A DNA stretch of 64,000 bases. Source: Aureobasidium sp. EXF-3400. Lineage: Eukaryota > Ascomycota > Dothideomycetes > Dothideales > Saccotheciaceae. Below are positions 43,843 to 54,884 of the stretch, in pieces. The number at the start of each line of letters is the position of its first letter. The stretch's first letter is position 1. The DNA is taken from NCBI GenBank assembly GCA_024195585.1, contig SWBL01000293.1:1-64000 (forward strand), given 5' to 3'. A model generated the notes under the pieces. It saw only the letters and a list, made by a program, of their open reading frames with translations, had not been told where the DNA came from and searched no databases. The position numbers and the translations under genes were made by a program.

Positions 43843-45871
43843 ATGGACTACCATGTACAACGTGCAATGGCCCAAGGCATGTATGCCGCCATGGACACGT
43901 TCGTTCAAAGTGCTGCCATGAAGGTGGACTGGACGCAGCGTCAGAGCGTCGTTGATCGACTACGCCAATGGATCCAACATCGATTTGTCCCTGCGGTCGG
44001 CCTCTCAACACCAAACGAATTGGCCGATTGGGAGAATACAGCTCTCGAACGTCTGGCAAAACAAAGGATCAGGCATCTTCTCGATTACGTCAAGGCATGG
44101 CCTCATTCTACCGGAGCGATACTGGACCTAAGAGAATGTATGCACTCGTCGGAAGTAAAGGTCTTGATTGCAACCTCATTCACGCGCCAGCTAAGTCGTC
44201 GCTTGTTACATGCTGGTGTGACAACATCGGAGCTACTCAGCATTTACATCAATGTCATTATGGCATTCAAAACTTTGGACCCGCGTGGGGTACTCCTGGA
44301 CAAGGTGGCTATGCCATTACGCTCATATCTAAGGCATCGCGAAGACACTGTCAGAATTATCGCAGCCAGTTTTTTGGCAGATGTTGACGACGGCCAAGAC
44401 CATACCGATATTTTGTCTGAAGAGATATGCATTGATCTCGCCAAAGAAATCAATCTTTCGGAAGGCCAAGCGCTGCATATAGAACATAAAGGGCTTGACT
44501 GGGATGTTATGGAATGGATGCCTGATCCTATCGATGCAGGCCCAGGTGAGTTGCTTTTTATTGAACATAGAATCGTGCTAATGATCTCGTTCGCAGACTA
44601 CAAAAAGTCAAAAAGCGAGGATGTCATGTCCTTTATGCTGACTCTGTTCGAGCAAGCCGATTTCATCAAGGAAGTACAATCGCTTCTTGGAGAACGCTTG
44701 TTGAGCGTGGGCTACGATGATACCGAGCTCGAGAAGGAGGTTAGTATTTGCTATAACGCTTTGAAGACTGACCGTTTACTTACTTTGCCCGCAGATTCGT
44801 CTTGTAGAGCTTTTCAAGACTCGGTTCGGCGCCGATCGTTTGCAATCATGCGAGGTCATGCTACGCGATATACAAGACTCCAGGCGCATCAACAACACGC
44901 TTCGTCCGAAGGATAATTTCCCAACAGCTCAAGAAGTCCATGCTGCCATTCCCGATTCTGGTATCAAGAGTCAGGCACTCATTGGCAAATTCAACACACG
45001 TGTGCCACGTACCGAACTGGCTGGTCAAAAGTTTATCGCTTTGATCAAATCTGTAGCTATCGCGGAGAAAGGTTCAGACGTACTCTATCCATCACCTGAC
45101 CTACCCATGTTTGAGTCTAGTGTCAAAGACGAATTATCTGCAGTCTTCCAGACTCAAATCCTGTCTTCATTCTTCTGGCCGAGTCTACGAGAAGACGAGT
45201 TTGCCGTTCCGGCACCCATCGCTACTTTACAGAAAAGCTTTGAGCAAGACTTTGAACGTATCAAGAATCTACGTAAACTCCATTGGCTGTCTGGACTTGG
45301 AAAGGCTACGGTTGAGCTTGAGCTTGAGGATCGCACTGTGAAGTTCGAAGGAGTTCAGACGTGGCAGGCGAGTGTCATCTATGCATTCCAAGATGACAGC
45401 GAGAACGCTTCTGTTGTGGCTCCAGCATCAAGAACAGTCGAACAGCTGGAAGAGTCGCTTCAGATGGATGAAGTGCTTGTCCGCAATGCGCTTGCATTCT
45501 GGGTCGGTCATCGAGTTCTGGTCAAGAATGAGTCGGGTGTCTTCACTGTCCTTGAAAAGTTGCCGTCTGCGGATCAGAAATCCACCACAGGCCCTTCGGG
45601 TCATGCGCCAATGCAGGCTGATGCCATCATCTCGGCAGTCAAGTCTCAAGATGCCGTACTTCAGGACAACAAGCCCATGTATGAGATGTTCATGATGGGC
45701 ATGCTGACTAACGGCGGAGCTATGGATCCCGCACGAATCACGATGATGATGAAGATGGTTGTGCCTGGCGGTTACAATTTTGGCGAAGATGAGACAAGAT
45801 GGTTGCTTTCTGGTTTGGAGGAGCAAGGCAAGGTGGTTGCCAATGGCAGCACTTACGCCGTGAAGAAATGA
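43843..45871 (+). CDS. APC2: Anaphase-promoting complex cullin subunit Apc2
   Basis: This is the cullin scaffold of the APC/C ubiquitin ligase, which binds the RING subunit Apc11 and drives mitotic exit. The model is join(43843..44545,44597..44739,44795..45871), 640 residues. The N-terminal half is cullin-repeat helices (RLRQWIQHRFVPAVG; MAFKTLDPRGVLLDKVAMPLRSYLRHREDTVR is the most diagnostic region). The middle (about 283-560) holds EVMLRDIQDSRRIN, the cullin-homology LSSFFWPSLR and the LRKLHWLSGLGKATVELE strand. The C-terminal winged helix reads MMKMVVPGGYNFGEDE...LEEQGKVV. It seems shorter than many fungal Apc2 proteins at the N terminus. An in-frame TAG upstream means any extra residues must come from another exon. 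Confidence 0.9.
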
Positions 45872-46259
45872 GATTATCATTGAGATAACGAATAGCTTTG
45901 CACACAAGTGGCTATTGTCCAGCTTAGGGAGTCGTGCAGCTAGCTGGCTCGAGCATTCCTACTTCACAAGACTAGTTTATGATTTTAGTCCGAATAGAGA
46001 ATGTCAAATTGCAAAGGAAAGCATAGTTGATAATCCTGTATATGTTGAAATTAAATCCAATCGGCCCCAAAAAGAAGAGAATCACTATAAAGAGGAACCA
46101 CCACATGATTGCGGCGATCGAGAATCGAAAAGCGAAAAATGAAAGCCGCACCACATCAGTGACAAATGGAAGAGATCATCCTTCGACCACCTTCGTATCC
46201 GATCACGGTCATGTATGACCAATCCACCACTCTTAGCACGCACTCGGACTTGCTATCAT
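45872..46259. other. Convergent intergenic region
   Basis: This is 388 bp of AT-richer sequence between the APC2 stop and the minus-strand secreted protein. No gene is seen. Confidence 0.5.
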
Positions 46260-47660
46260 CTAAGCCTTACCAGCTCTCTTGTATCCACCACGGTATCCTC
46301 CGTAGCCACCGCCGTAACCGTAGCCCCAGGAACCGTAGAAGGGAGCAGTAGGCAGGGTGGGAGGAGTGGAAGAGGACGAGCCAGTAATGGCGCCAACCTT
46401 CGAACTTCCTGCACTGGAGCTGATGGTGCTGGTCACGAAAGAAGACAGCTGCGAGTTGGGTCCAGTAGTCTGGAAAGGCACACTTCTCGATGGACTGCGG
46501 GTACCGCTGCGGTCACCACCAGTAGACGAGGCAGAGAAACCGGTAGGTGAGGAGGAGTTTGTGGCCGAGGCAGCGCTGTCGGGCGACGAGGAAAGAGGCA
46601 AACTCGAGACTGCTGTGCCGGTGTAAGAGGCGAGGGTGCCATTGCGGCCACCATCAGTGTAGGAGGCAGAGAATGGGCTCGAGGAAGTTGTGTTGGCGTT
46701 GAGAGTCGAGGTAGGTCCTGTGGTCAATGGGATGGTCTGAGTGGTGACCAGAGTAACAGTGAGCGAGGAGTTGAGGTGGATAGTAATATGAGAAGTGACG
46801 GCAGGAGCCGATGTCGAGTTGGACACAGATGCCGTGATTGGCGAATCAGGCGAGCTTGATGGGGTGTAACTGCCGTAGACTCCAGTACCAGGGATGAATG
46901 GAACGTAGGGAGACCAAGTGAAGGAAGCAGCCGTGGATGTTCTGTTGACAGTGGTAGAGAAGCCGCCAGTACCAGTAGAGTATGAGGTTGCAGTTCCAGG
47001 TGGCAAAGTGCTGTTGGCAGCTGTTGCGGGTGAGTCTGGAGAGGAAGAAGGGGTCAAGGTGGTCGTCAAGGTGACAGGCACAGTCACGAATGAAGAAATG
47101 GTGGTTACATTGGCGCTGGGAGAGACTGAGGAGGAAGCGGCAGATGTCACATTAGAGGACGACTCAGGACCGGGGGGAGGCAGATAGACAGTGGTGACCA
47201 CAGTCGTGGCTACAGTGGTAGCGGAGTAGACTGTGGTGACCGATTCTGCGGAAGAAGTTGTGGTGTTTGGGAACAAGGCCGAGGTGGAGGTCAACGAAGT
47301 AGGAGAGGCAGTGCCGCTTCTGCCTTCGTCGGTTGAAGAGGGAACAAATGCAGTGCTGCTTGAGCCCGAGAGGGTACCACTTCTTCCTTCGTCAGATGAG
47401 GAGGGCACGAAAGCGGATGATGCACCCGTGCCAGTAGGACCGACAACTACAGCGCTGGTGTTGAAGGTCGGGAAGGGTGCTCCGTAGGACAATCCTGGGA
47501 ATGGAGCAGGGATTGATGCTGTAGTCCATCCTGTAGGACGAGGGAAACCAGTATGGAAGTTGCCATAGGGGAACGATTCATAGCCACAATCCGAGGAGGG
47601 TGCTGGGTTGGCCAAAGCGACCGCAAAGACATAAGGGAGGAAAGAGAGTGTTCTGAACAT
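46260..47660 (-). CDS. Secreted Ser/Thr-rich protein with internal repeats and Gly/Tyr tail
   Basis: This is a 466-residue intronless protein with a signal peptide (MFRTLSFLPYVFAVALANPA). A short N-terminal region rich in Phe, Pro and Tyr follows (NFHTGFPRPTGW, FPGLSYGAPFPTF). Two near-identical units AFVPSS(S/T)DEGRSGT come next, then many N-glycosylation sequons and Ser/Thr blocks. A second repeat type, SSSPDSP(A/I)TA, occurs about three times, and a third, S-x-T/D-G-G-(R/D)-x-(N/S)-GT, occurs twice. The C terminus is GYGYGGGYGGYRGGYKRAG, with no GPI signal. It is probably a wall-associated structural protein. No enzyme domain is seen. The Tyr/Gly tail could cross-link oxidatively, but that is inference. 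Confidence 0.85.
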   Translation of the reverse strand: MFRTLSFLPYVFAVALANPAPSSDCGYESFPYGNFHTGFPRPTGWTTASIPAPFPGLSYGAPFPTFNTSAVVVGPTGTGASSAFVPSSSDEGRSGTLSGSSSTAFVPSSTDEGRSGTASPTSLTSTSALFPNTTTSSAESVTTVYSATTVATTVVTTVYLPPPGPESSSNVTSAASSSVSPSANVTTISSFVTVPVTLTTTLTPSSSPDSPATAANSTLPPGTATSYSTGTGGFSTTVNRTSTAASFTWSPYVPFIPGTGVYGSYTPSSSPDSPITASVSNSTSAPAVTSHITIHLNSSLTVTLVTTQTIPLTTGPTSTLNANTTSSSPFSASYTDGGRNGTLASYTGTAVSSLPLSSSPDSAASATNSSSPTGFSASSTGGDRSGTRSPSRSVPFQTTGPNSQLSSFVTSTISSSAGSSKVGAITGSSSSTPPTLPTAPFYGSWGYGYGGGYGGYRGGYKRAGKA

Positions 47661-48349
47661 GTTGAACGACTGTATAAAAGATGAACGAAAGACTGTTGAT
47701 GATGGACAATCTTGCTGAACAGATGACGGCCTACTTATACATCAGAGCATGCTTGGTTGGTCGTATGTTGCAAGCCAGGCAGTGACGATACATGTTGCCG
47801 TTGGCTTGCTTCCTTGCTGGCAGATGTCTCTAGAGACGTCGATAAAGAATATGTGGTGTAGGAAACTTTTGCGGTCGAAACGGGTTCCCTTTCTTCAAGG
47901 TGGTCCAGATTTCCCGGCCTGCAGCTTACCTGTGCTGATGGTTGTTTGCTGTGCCATGTCAGGGACGTCCAGGCCAACGGCATCGGATCCTTGCTGGGGA
48001 ACCATAGGGTTGGCCGAAAAAAACATTGTCATGCATGTTTGGGATGAGTCGAAGAAGTTGTGTGACGCGGGAAAGCAGTAGATGGCAGGAAAGGGTTGAA
48101 GATTGTATACTGGGGTTACACAAAGGACAGAGTTTGACGCAGGAACAGCGACCGGCTGCATGCATGATGCAGGTGTCGTTTGCTAGTTGTGTGATCCTGC
48201 ACAGAAAGCAGGTCAACTCGGTTTGACCATGGAGCAGAGTGACATGTCTCCTTTGTTCAACAAAACGGCTTGAGCTGCAAAGGGAATGTGCAAGCTCTGG
48301 CTGGCTGCAGAAAGAATTACATTTGTGGTTATGTACAGGGAAGCCCGCT
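47661..48349. other. Intergenic, promoter of the secreted-protein gene
   Basis: This is 689 bp between tandem minus-strand genes. No gene is supported. Confidence 0.5.
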
Positions 48350-49800
48350 TCACTCTTCATCATTATCGTCATCAAAGGGGCTCCTGTCGCCTTTCTGAGC
48401 ACCAACGGGCGAAACTCGCAACAGGACAGTCTCCTTTGATTCTTGCTGCTGCAGCTTCTTGCGCCTTCGCGGTGCGGGCACCATCGGCTTTTCCTTCTCG
48501 ACTTTCGCAGTAACCTCAAGGACACTCAGACTGCTTTCTTGCGCCTCGGCCAGGTTCATTCCCAGTATCCGCTTGGCTACAAGAGTATCAGTGAGAGGGC
48601 TTGTTGGATCCTCGTGGTCAGACTCGTCTCTTATCCAAGCGACTTGCTTGCAGCGCGAAACCAGGCGTACCACGGTCTCATCGACGGGAGCGAAATGGAA
48701 TGACGATCTATTGACCAGCAAGTAGAAAAGTTTGCGCAGTTCTTCACGTTTGTAATGAGCATTATCGTGGGCTAGTTGGGTATTTTTCAGAAGCGGACAC
48801 AAGACGCGCAGGTATGTGTGTCGAAGGGCACGCTGGCCACCGCCGTCTCGAGGCAAGTCGGAGTCATGGTCGTCATCGTCGGAGCCGGGATCGAGGTCGA
48901 GAAGGTTGCGGATGATGACGTCGACGAGAACGTGCAAGTCGTTTGTATAGAAATACTCGAAGGTGGAAGGGGTGGTGAATAAGAGGTATAGAAGCTTGAG
49001 GATCAATAATTGGGGACCGAGAGCAGACTCGCGGTTCAAGAGCAATATGAGGTTCTCGCCAAAGGTACGATAGGCAGGGCCATGGTTGGAGAGGACTTTG
49101 ATGATGCGATTGGTCAGGGTGGGATGTGATTCGGGCGAGACGGCATAGCACATGTATTGCTCGTTGAGTATGAGCAGGACGCGGATTGTGGGATAGTGAT
49201 AGGGGTCGTTGGCGTCGTTGGACAGCTCCTCGATGAGCTCGAACAGGTAGATGACAAAGGCGTCGTCGACGGTCGCTGCGGCGGCATGGGTTAGAGTGGA
49301 ATAAGAGGGGAGTACGCGGCAAGCAAGAGTGGCTCACCAAGGTCGTCGAGGGACAAGCGCTGTATCCTAGACATGTCGCAGAGCAGCTCGAGCAGCAGGC
49401 GGTGCAGGCCCGTGTTGTCGTCCTTGTTGCCCTTGATCAGGTCGAGCAGCCGAGGAAAAGCGGCCTCGGTCTGCATCATCTCAAAGACGGCCTCATCGCT
49501 GCGGCCGTCGTAGAGCAGCACGGCCGTGACAATGTGCAGGACGGGGGCATGTTCTTCCTGCAGCAGACAGTAGACGAATTGACGGCGCACGTAGTCCTTG
49601 TTCTGGATAAAGAGCGGCGAGTCGATCAGACGGTAGCAGCAGCGGGCAATGTCGTACTCGGTGTCGAGGGTGCCGTCGGTCGAGACATCGAGGAAGTCGC
49701 GCAGGGCGTCGTCAATCTGCTCGTGCGTCGAGCATTGCGTGTCGAGGAGCGTGTGCAGGTTTTGCCAGAAAGAGCTGTCGTCTTCGTCGGCGGGTCCCAT
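48350..49800 (-). CDS. LDB17: Ldb17/SPIN90-family actin regulator
   Basis: This is a 462-residue protein of the SPIN90/Ldb17/Dip1 family (DUF2013), which activates Arp2/3 without a mother filament and tunes endocytic actin patches. The model is complement(join(48350..49275,49338..49800)), with a 62-bp intron joining SLDDL to ATVDDAFV. The armadillo-like helical body shows YVRRQFVYCLLQEE, LLLELLCDMSRIQRLSLDDL, FVIYLFELIEELSND, RVLLILNEQYM and the family block LLILKLLYLLFTTPSTFEYFYTNDL, with HTYLRVLCPLL downstream. The C-terminal tail is basic and Pro-containing (KPMVPAPRRRKKLQ), like SH3-binding tails of yeast Ldb17, and ends in acidic residues. Assignment is good on block similarity. Confidence 0.87.
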
Positions 49801-50391
49801 ATTCTAGCTGGCTTCCAATCGCCCAGCAGAAGCAAGCAAGCGGCTATCCAAGACTCATCACGCTGCTGCTGAGGCGTGCGCTGTCTCGCGGAATCTACAC
49901 TACATGCCCAAGCTTGTGACCAACGCCAAAGTGCCCGTCCCCGATGCCCGCGGGCCATGCCCGAGGTGCTCCTCCGCAATCTGACCTGACCATCATCCTT
50001 CCGCGCCATCGATTGCGATCCTGCGCATTTGTATTCCTTCCTACTCTTGCTTCTTGCTTCTCCTTTTTCTCCTTCCTTTTCCTTCCTCTTCGGTCGTATA
50101 CATCATTCTCTTTCTCTTCCTCTCTATCCACCACGCCGTGTAGTCGCGCTCGCTACCGCTCATATTCGCACTCTGTATTCCCACATCCATACCTTACAGC
50201 CCTTAATACGCTTGAGACTCGTTGTGTATTGGTATCGTGACTTTCGTTAATCATATCTAATCTTGTTCTAAACTTTCGAAACGCCAGTACCCAAGGAAAT
50301 GCTATCCATCAAATCTTGCTCATCCCGATGAGCTCCGTATACCAGGCTCATTACATTGACAGCAACAGCCTTTCCATATGCACCGGTTCAA
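49801..50391. other. Intergenic, LDB17 promoter
   Basis: This is 591 bp between tandem minus-strand genes. It includes a TTC/CTT-rich pyrimidine stretch (about 50030-50130). No gene is seen. Confidence 0.5.
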
Positions 50392-52097
50392 TTACACCTT
50401 CTCGTTGCCGCCGCTGCTCTTTCCCTTTCTGTATGTGAAGAAGACTGCCAAAGCCATGAACATGGCGGACAGAAGCAGACACACGCCGCTCCAGATCTGT
50501 ACTCCGAGATATGTCTCGTACTTTGTGACCAAATGTCCGGCGATCACAGGGCCGACCAGTGCAAACGGCGATGCCGCTGTGTACATCATGCCCGTCCATT
50601 GTCCAAGCCTGGCCTGTCTGTCTGGTTCGGGTCCCAGGATCGCTGCCATGGATGCTGGAGGTAGCCCGATCACACTGCCCGAAAAGGCTCCAAATATGAT
50701 GGCGAACGCCAATGCAGATGCGAGCGTGTCGGCAAATGTCCATAGGAACAAGCAAAGAATGCTGGACACGGTCGTCACCGTCATGTGAACCCTCAACGCC
50801 CCGAACTTGTCACAGAGCCAGGCAGAACTGAGTCGACCAAAGGTACTGCACCCGTTCATAATGGCCAACAACCAGTATGTTGACAGAGTCGGCTTGTCTC
50901 CTGGGGGTGGTGTACCTTTGTGAGCGACACCGCTGGTTGCTGCCCACTCCTCAAGACTGAAGAACACACAGTAGAACCCGAGAAAGAGTGCACAGATCGA
51001 CGCCGTGAACGAGCAAAATGCTGCATCGCGGAAAGCTGATGTGTCAACCCATGTTCTCTTTGACATCCACTTCCCGGGCTTTCTGAAGGTGTGCGCAGGA
51101 TTCGGTCGGGCCAGCAGTACGGCTGTGAAGCTGGCAATAGATACGACAGTGGCGAAGTATCGCACTGCATTGTTGAACCCTTGGGATTCGATAAGGAAGC
51201 GAAGCATCACCGGTAAGGTGAGTCCAGCTGAGAGATTGTAAGCATTGTTCATCGATACTCAAGTACGGATGCAGCCACTTACCAATACTCGCACCAGAAG
51301 CCACAACGCCAATAGCGAATCCCTTTCTCTTGTGGAACCATGTTGCTATAACTTCAAAGTGTTAGTCATGGGTTCAGGTAAGCAATTATTGTTCGAACAT
51401 ACTTTGAGAACTGATACCACAAGTTAGCAATCTTGATCATCTATCAGGTTTGACACAAACTTACCTTGAGACGAAGAAGCAAGCCATGCCCAAGCCGGTC
51501 ACCAGGCCTTGCGTCAACCATGTCAGGCCATAGTTGCCTTGGTTCAGGCCTCCGTTACCATTGGAAGCGCTTAGCGTGAACATGCCTATGGTGATGATGA
51601 CCGATCCAGTCAGCAGCAGCGCACGGCTGTGGTTCGCGTCCAGTAACCGGCCAGTGATAAAAGAGAAGAAGAGAACGACAAAGCATTGTGTTGAGCCAAT
51701 CAGATTGCCCAACATCAGATCATCGCCGCGGAAGAGCGACTCGGTATAGTATGAAAGAAACGTGCCACTACGACTGTTAGGAACCACTCTAGGGTTATAT
51801 TTGGATGTATACAACTGACTAGGCATTCACACACCCCCACGAAGTATACATGAGTAAAAAACATCCCTGGAGATAATTAGCGATGTCTAATTGCTGAACA
51901 AACATACTGCAGTGACTTACAAACAAAGCTGTGTATGGACGCCATCCTGAAGGCCAATCCTGTTCCCGATTCTCGACAACTGTGGGAGATTGAGAGAAGA
52001 CAGACCCCAGAGTGGGTGGCTGGTATAGCTGCTTCTCAGAGGAGTCGGAGCCTGTCCTTTGCCCATTACGGTGGGCGTTTTCGGTTGAGTGTGCCAT
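50392..52097 (-). CDS. MFS monocarboxylate-type transporter
   Basis: This is a 477-residue 12-span MFS permease of the fungal monocarboxylate-transporter-like group (SLC16-like). The model is complement(join(50392..51227,51283..51345,51403..51410,51465..51767,51820..51866,51921..52097)). The N-terminal cytosolic tail is about 60 residues and ends WPSGWRPYTALF. The first helix (GCFLLMYTSWGCVNAYGTF) with downstream SYY and the group-typical TWFHKRKGFAIGVVASGASI loop are clear. PTLSTYWLLAIMNGCSTFGR and the RQARLGQWTGMMYTAASPFALVGP region mark the second half. An 8-nt exon is required to keep the frame (see next entry). A TATA-like box lies at 52248-52253. The substrate is unknown; many homologues of this group transport no proven monocarboxylate. 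Confidence 0.88.
51403..51410 (-). other. 8-nt microexon in the MFS transporter gene
   Basis: TTCTCAAA lies between a consensus acceptor (GGTATCAG) and a consensus donor (GTATGT). The flanking introns are 54 and 57 bp with CTAAC branch sites. Skipping it breaks the frame before the conserved TWFHKRKG loop. Confidence 0.8.
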
Positions 52098-54302
52098 GTT
52101 CCCAACAAACAAGGAGTCTTGATGGTCACACAAGCAGGAGATGAATGGAATAAAGAGGGTTGCTCGGATCTTATCGACAAAGGACTACTGGAGATGGTCG
52201 AGCGAGTTGCTGGATGATATCGAAATCCTTCGAGAGACATGGCCCCCTTTATACACTTCACGACCTACCGGAGTCCACAGCATGCACTGCCAGTTTCAAG
52301 GGCACGTTTGCTCGCACATCAGGACGCGTCAGGACCAGCAGAACGATTGTGATCGTCCATATCTCTTATGCGGGCCAAGGCCTCCAATGTAACAGCCAAG
52401 AGAAAGCCATCCCGCTGACAAGCATCAAGAAGAACCAGTCGGTCCAGGATCGAGAGGCTCCGTTATCATATGAAAGACATCCGACGACCGCCAAGCAGGG
52501 GACAAAACTTACAGACCGCTCAGGTAAAAACGCCGGAAAAAAAGAAGTCTATCTGCAATATCAAGCCTTGGCCTTTATGGTGTGCTTTGATCGGAATGTG
52601 GATAGGCATAGGGAGCATTCAACCATGACAGGAGTGCAGAGCACGCCTCAATCAGATGGGGAGCGTGCTGTCAGAGAGTTGACTAGTCCGGTGGTGCGTC
52701 GTTATGAGACAAGACCTCCACAGAAAGATATCAAGGAACATCAATCTCCATCTGGGGAAGAGAGAAGTGGGTCTGCAGTCGTCTGGAGTACGGAGGTGGA
52801 GGGGGCTGAGTGTTTGTGAGAGGCTTGGCAGCCGGTGGTTGAGCATTTTGGATTGCTGCGGACGCGGAGAATTGGATGGGATATACACATACATGTGCAT
52901 GACGCTTGGTAACGCATCATGCTCGTAAAGATTCAGTGGCATTGCGGGCGTGTTGCTGAGTGGTGCGAAATCTCAAGAGACGAGCAAGCAAATGTGCAGA
53001 AAAGCTTTGTGTTCCCTCTCTACCAAGTCCGAGTGCCGTCCAGCCTGCTTGAATTTGAGGTTCTGGCTAGGCACTGGGCTCACGACTTTAGCTTTTTGAT
53101 ATGATTCGAGTGCCGCCATGGCAAAGACGCCTCAATGTTAGATGGTTGTTGATCGAATATTGGCATGTCGTCGTTACGGGCGTACACGGGTTCCAAGATG
53201 CCAATGTTACCGCCGGTGAACGATAAAGAAACAAGCAGACGTCGGAGAGTCAGAGAGGACCACGGACTCATGCAAGATAAGGCATCGAACGTTCAGCCGG
53301 CGGGTGGCTGTGTATAGAGTTGGGTAATGACACCACAGGGTCCTCCACAGATTAGCCAACGACTCAACCACCGTCATGGGTCATCTCCAGATGCGAAAGT
53401 GTGTACAATAGCGCGTGTATCTATATAGATGCATGGTTTCTTTAGTAAACAGGAAGCATGCACTTAGAGTCGTGGTACTATCGGCTCGTCAGCAATTTGG
53501 GAAGAACTGTGCCTTGTGAGGCTTCAAACCCGCCTATGTGCTGTCATGACACCCTAGCACCCAGCCATTTGACCAAGACAACCAGCCATGCACGCTCTTC
53601 TCAGCAACAACAGCAACGAGCCGGGTATGTACTGATTGAGCAGCATGTACGTAAGTTACAGTAGACAATAAGATCGAAATGGTTCGAGACGATGTCCTCC
53701 AGTACTGTCAAGGCTGATCGCCGTGATAGGCCCAATACCTCGAGCGTTCTCCAAGGCGCAGATTGAGGACGACGATCCCCCAAGTGACTAAACGTGCTGT
53801 GGCTGTCAAGGTGCTGTGCATTGCCTCTCTGGGTATGCGCTGAGCTTTGACACCTCTCCCATCCAAGTCATGATAGACGCTGTTGTTCTTGGAAATTCAG
53901 ATTGGGGTCAAACTTCTCAAAGAGTGCCTATGCCAAGTAGCCGGCTTCAAGCAGACTACACTTCTATCTCAGAAAGAGTCACGCTTACAGATTTAGCTTA
54001 GGCAGGTGATTTGAGATACGAGTAGAATAGCCCGGAGGTTGTTTCCAGAGGCGCTCTCGGAGTATCGGGCCAATCTCACTAAACGCCGACCTGTGCGCCT
54101 GATCGCGTCACTCCTCCGTTGCCTCCTCGTCTTCGTCCTCCTATCCTCGCATCTTCGACCAACTCGCCCTTTGACTCGACCTACTCATTTGTGTGCTTTC
54201 TTCATTGCCGCCCGCCATCCACCAACACATCAACGCAACCAACACTTCCGGCTTTACTCATATTCCCAACCACTCCGGTCATCTCGTCATCATCACAGCA
54301 AC
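52098..54302. other. 2.2-kb gene-poor divergent region
   Basis: This is the longest gap in the window, between divergent starts. A plus-strand frame over 52160-52819 is open for 219 codons, but it lacks a start ATG at its head and has no protein-like pattern. No RNA gene, repeat or element is recognised. Confidence 0.5.
52248..52253 (-). promoter_or_regulatory. TATA-like box of the MFS gene
   Basis: TATAAA on the minus strand lies about 150 bp upstream of the ATG at 52097. Function is inferred. Confidence 0.4.
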
Positions 54303-54884
54303 ATGGTCATGATGCGCTCCAACAGCATTTCCTCCATCTCGTCTCTATCCTCGCGCTGCTCGTCAGCAGAGCCCGAGTCCAGCATGCAAATCTTCATTAA
54401 AAACATAGCCGGCGACAGTAAGTACTTTGGATGCCATCAAAGCGGCTCACGTGCTTACTCAGCGTTCACAGCCTTCGCTCTCGAGGTACCGGAATCAACA
54501 TCAATAGCGACACTTTCATCCCTGCTCGCCATCCGTACGAATCTCCCGGCCCAGGACATGCGCCTTGTATATGCTGGCAAACACCTTGATCTGTCATCAA
54601 ACACATTGTCCGACTACAAGATTGGAAGAGAAAGCACACTGCATTTGGCACTTCCGTTGCGAGGCGGAGCACCCAAGAAGATCCGCTGCCAGTTCAAGGA
54701 CTGCAAGGACCCGGCTCAACGTATTGTCGGAGACTGCGGCTTCTGCAACGGACACTTTTGCGGCAAGCACCGTATGCTCGAGAGCCATGCGTGCACTGGA
54801 CTCGAGACATGCAAGGAGGAGGAGAAGCAGCGAAACCGCGAGCGTCTCGAGAAGGAGAGAACCGTTGCCATCAAGGGCATCTGA
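54303..54884 (+). CDS. Ubiquitin-like domain fused to AN1 zinc finger
   Basis: The model is join(54303..54417,54472..54884), 175 residues. The 54-bp intron (GTAAGT...CACAG) is free of stops, so an unspliced ORF looks intact. A Ser-rich leader (1-27) precedes a ubiquitin-like fold (28-104; MQIFIKNIAGDTFALEVPES, with LVYAGKHLDL and STLHLALPLRGG). It ends in Gly103-Gly104. An AN1 zinc finger follows at once: C111-x4-C116-x10-C127-x2-C130-x4-C135-x2-H138-x5-H144-x-C146, an exact fit. A charged helical tail (KEEEKQRNRERLEKER) ends the protein. The architecture recalls ANUBL1/ZFAND4 and the processed ubiquitin-ribosomal fusions. A ubiquitin-proteasome or Cdc48-linked role is inferred. Confidence 0.9.
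   Translation: MVMMRSNSISSISSLSSRCSSAEPESSMQIFIKNIAGDSKYFGCHQSGSRAYSAFTAFALEVPESTSIATLSSLLAIRTNLPAQDMRLVYAGKHLDLSSNTLSDYKIGRESTLHLALPLRGGAPKKIRCQFKDCKDPAQRIVGDCGFCNGHFCGKHRMLESHACTGLETCKEEEKQRNRERLEKERTVAIKGI

Noticed and set aside
52160..52819. Plus-strand open frame of 219 codons upstream of the MFS gene
   Set aside because: It does not begin with ATG and has a random-looking composition. Mentioned only as a weak finding.
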